Shown here piece by piece: positions 5,432-6,594 of a stretch of 6,594 nt of DNA; position 1 is the stretch's first letter, and each line of letters opens with the position of its first letter. A program made the position numbers and the translations under genes. Source of the DNA: Planctomycetota bacterium (lineage in GTDB: Bacteria > Planctomycetota > Phycisphaerae > WQYP01); contig JAJYGE010000189.1 in assembly GCA_021785155.1 (NCBI GenBank), positions 1-6,594 of the forward strand. The letters are read 5' to 3'. The notes beneath the pieces were generated by a model, which saw nothing but the letters and a program-made list of their open reading frames with translations, did no database searches and had not been told where the DNA came from.

Positions 5432-6043
5432 TTACCAATTAACGCTCGGCGGTTTGCCGATCAGTTGTGCCACGCGGCGGTTGATAATTACCTGCCTTTG
5501 TGTTTCGCGATGCTTGAGTTGGGCTTTTAATTCATTGATTTTTTTGACCAGTTGATTCAGTTCATGGAGACGAATTTTTTGCCGGAGGTCAAACTGCCCG
5601 GTGACAACTTGTTGCAGGCGGACCCGCAGAAGTTGCGCCGCCGATGGGGGCAGGCCGGGCTGTCTTAGCTCTCCGGCGAGTTTGAAAGATTCATGTGTAT
5701 CGGCCAAATCCAACAATGTTAAATGCAGCAATTTGGGATCGGTTCGTCGCAGTCGCTCCAATCGGGCAAAATTTGGTGCCGCTTCGGCAATGAGTTTGTC
5801 AAACTGTTGGGGATCAGATCGACGCAGAATTTCGGCTTTGCCATAAACGTCAGGCTCGGTGGTTTTTAGAAAATCCATGATCTGGTTAATCTGCTGGACT
5901 GAAAGTCGCAACGGAGGATTTTGGTGTGCCGGCGCTTTCGATGGTGAAGCGCTGAAAATAACAGACGTCGGCACGAAAAAAAGACCCGCAGCCAACAAAA
6001 CTGAAGCCAAACGAGGCCCGCGGAAGGTAGAACGCAACGCCAT
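5432..6043 (-). CDS. Secreted alpha-helical protein of unknown function
   Basis: A 203-residue protein exported by the Sec route. Basic residues (ALRSTFRGPR) precede a hydrophobic core at about 12-30 (ASVLLAAGLFFVPTSVIF), with likely cleavage after SA or SKA (32-37). The mature part is predicted helical, with two spaced copies of LRR(S/T)DP: EILRRSDP at 71-78 and ERLRRTDP at 96-103, 25 residues apart. A charged helix at about 150-190 (LRQKIRLHELNQLVKKINEL) looks like a coiled coil. There are no cysteines or enzyme motifs. The general style recalls small periplasmic helical stress proteins of the Spy/CpxP type, but the LTxxQ motifs are absent, so I do not assign it. The ATG at 6043 is preferred over the TTG at 6049 because AGGA (6055-6052) lies eight bases upstream. 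It starts 20 bases after the membrane-protein gene ends, so the two are very likely one operon. Confidence 0.8.
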   Translation of the reverse strand: MALRSTFRGPRLASVLLAAGLFFVPTSVIFSASPSKAPAHQNPPLRLSVQQINQIMDFLKTTEPDVYGKAEILRRSDPQQFDKLIAEAAPNFARLERLRRTDPKLLHLTLLDLADTHESFKLAGELRQPGLPPSAAQLLRVRLQQVVTGQFDLRQKIRLHELNQLVKKINELKAQLKHRETQRQVIINRRVAQLIGKPPSVNW

Positions 6044-6063
6044 AGGCAAAATCCTCGCTATAT

Positions 6064-6594
6064 TTATTGAACATTGTCGGTTTGCGGCAAGCCATTTTCA
6101 GCTCCCGGAATCGGGATTTTGTCCAGTGCGTTAAATAGATGCATAATTCCCGCACTGCCCGCGCCGCTTTGGGCATCAAACATATTGCGGGAGCCAAAAT
6201 GATCAATACGCGTGCGTATCTGTCTGATAGAAGTATTGGCGCGATAAGGCAACTGGCTTTCCGCCATTTCATGAAATGTATTTTCCGCATCCATGACCCG
6301 AGCCTGATGGGCCTGAATATGTTGCCGGACAATATAAACACCCGTGATAATCACCATCGCGGCAGCCATTCCGGAAGCGATGGACATGGAGCGATAAAAC
6401 CAGCGCCGCATGGAGCGCCACCGGGCGGCTTTTTGTTGCTGACCAACCGCGTCATGCACGGCTTGCTTGACCTGCTGTTTCATGCGTTCAAGCGATACTT
6501 GATCCATTTGCGATTGCAGGGGAGGCAGCGAATTTAACTGTTTGAATTTTAACAATGCCTGATCATATTCCAGCATTCCATCGGGATACGTTTC
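6064..6594 (-). CDS. Single-pass membrane protein, anti-sigma-like topology (N-terminus outside the window)
   Basis: The frame is open to the right edge, so the N-terminus is missing; 176 residues are visible. The first codons visible read ETYPDGMLEYDQALLKFKQL. An internal ATG at 6576 exists but has no clear reason to be the start. A cytoplasmic, Gln/Lys-rich helical part (about 30-60) leads to a basic cluster RWRSMRRWFYR (59-69), then one transmembrane helix at about 70-90 (SMSIASGMAAAMVIITGVYI), then an extracytoplasmic tail of about 85 residues. A cytosolic N-domain, single span and outer tail is the topology of anti-sigma factors, and these often sit next to a secreted partner as here. 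No zinc-binding HxxxCxxC motif is visible and no sigma gene is within the window, so this is only a suggestion. The secreted-protein gene follows after 20 bases. Confidence 0.75.
   Translation of the reverse strand, partial: ETYPDGMLEYDQALLKFKQLNSLPPLQSQMDQVSLERMKQQVKQAVHDAVGQQQKAARWRSMRRWFYRSMSIASGMAAAMVIITGVYIVRQHIQAHQARVMDAENTFHEMAESQLPYRANTSIRQIRTRIDHFGSRNMFDAQSGAGSAGIMHLFNALDKIPIPGAENGLPQTDNVQ

Overview
The window looks like ordinary chromosomal housekeeping DNA of a Gram-negative-type bacterium with moderate GC. One gene at the left end reads rightward (nrdR). Everything else reads leftward. The mix of a long TPR protein, an IHF-like HU protein with altered arm residues, a DedA membrane protein and a membrane/secreted protein pair would fit Planctomycetota (Phycisphaerae-like). 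That placement is inference from protein style only; no ribosomal RNA or other phylogenetic marker is present.

Layout from left to right: (a) 54-615, a candidate promoter and nrdR, the zinc-ribbon/ATP-cone repressor of ribonucleotide reductase genes. (b) 624-640, a short palindrome between convergent genes. (c) 641-2843, a leftward pair, the TPR protein (1419-2843) followed by a DedA/VTT membrane protein (641-1336), probably co-transcribed. (d) 2844-3522, a 680-base stretch that stands out in an otherwise packed window. It holds a candidate promoter and leader for the TPR gene, with a terminator-like hairpin just before that gene's start, a pair of 10-base inverted repeats around the promoter, a 13-bp inverted repeat, and a possible 57-residue single-span membrane protein. 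(e) 3523-4824, bioF, the PLP enzyme of the first committed biotin ring-assembly step, carrying an extra internal segment. (f) 4965-5297, an HU/IHF-family DNA-binding protein with its own well-formed sigma70-type promoter. (g) 5432-6594, a secreted helical protein preceded by a single-pass membrane protein that runs off the right edge. The latter has the topology of an anti-sigma factor but no recognised domain.

The genes do not form one pathway: nrdR (dNTP control), bioF (biotin) and the HU-like protein (nucleoid) are separate housekeeping functions. Likely co-transcribed pairs are the TPR/DedA genes and the membrane/secreted genes. I see no mobile element, CRISPR array, tRNA or rRNA. I do not find a convincing new multi-gene system. 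The most unusual material is the regulatory-looking DNA and small ORF in 2844-3522.
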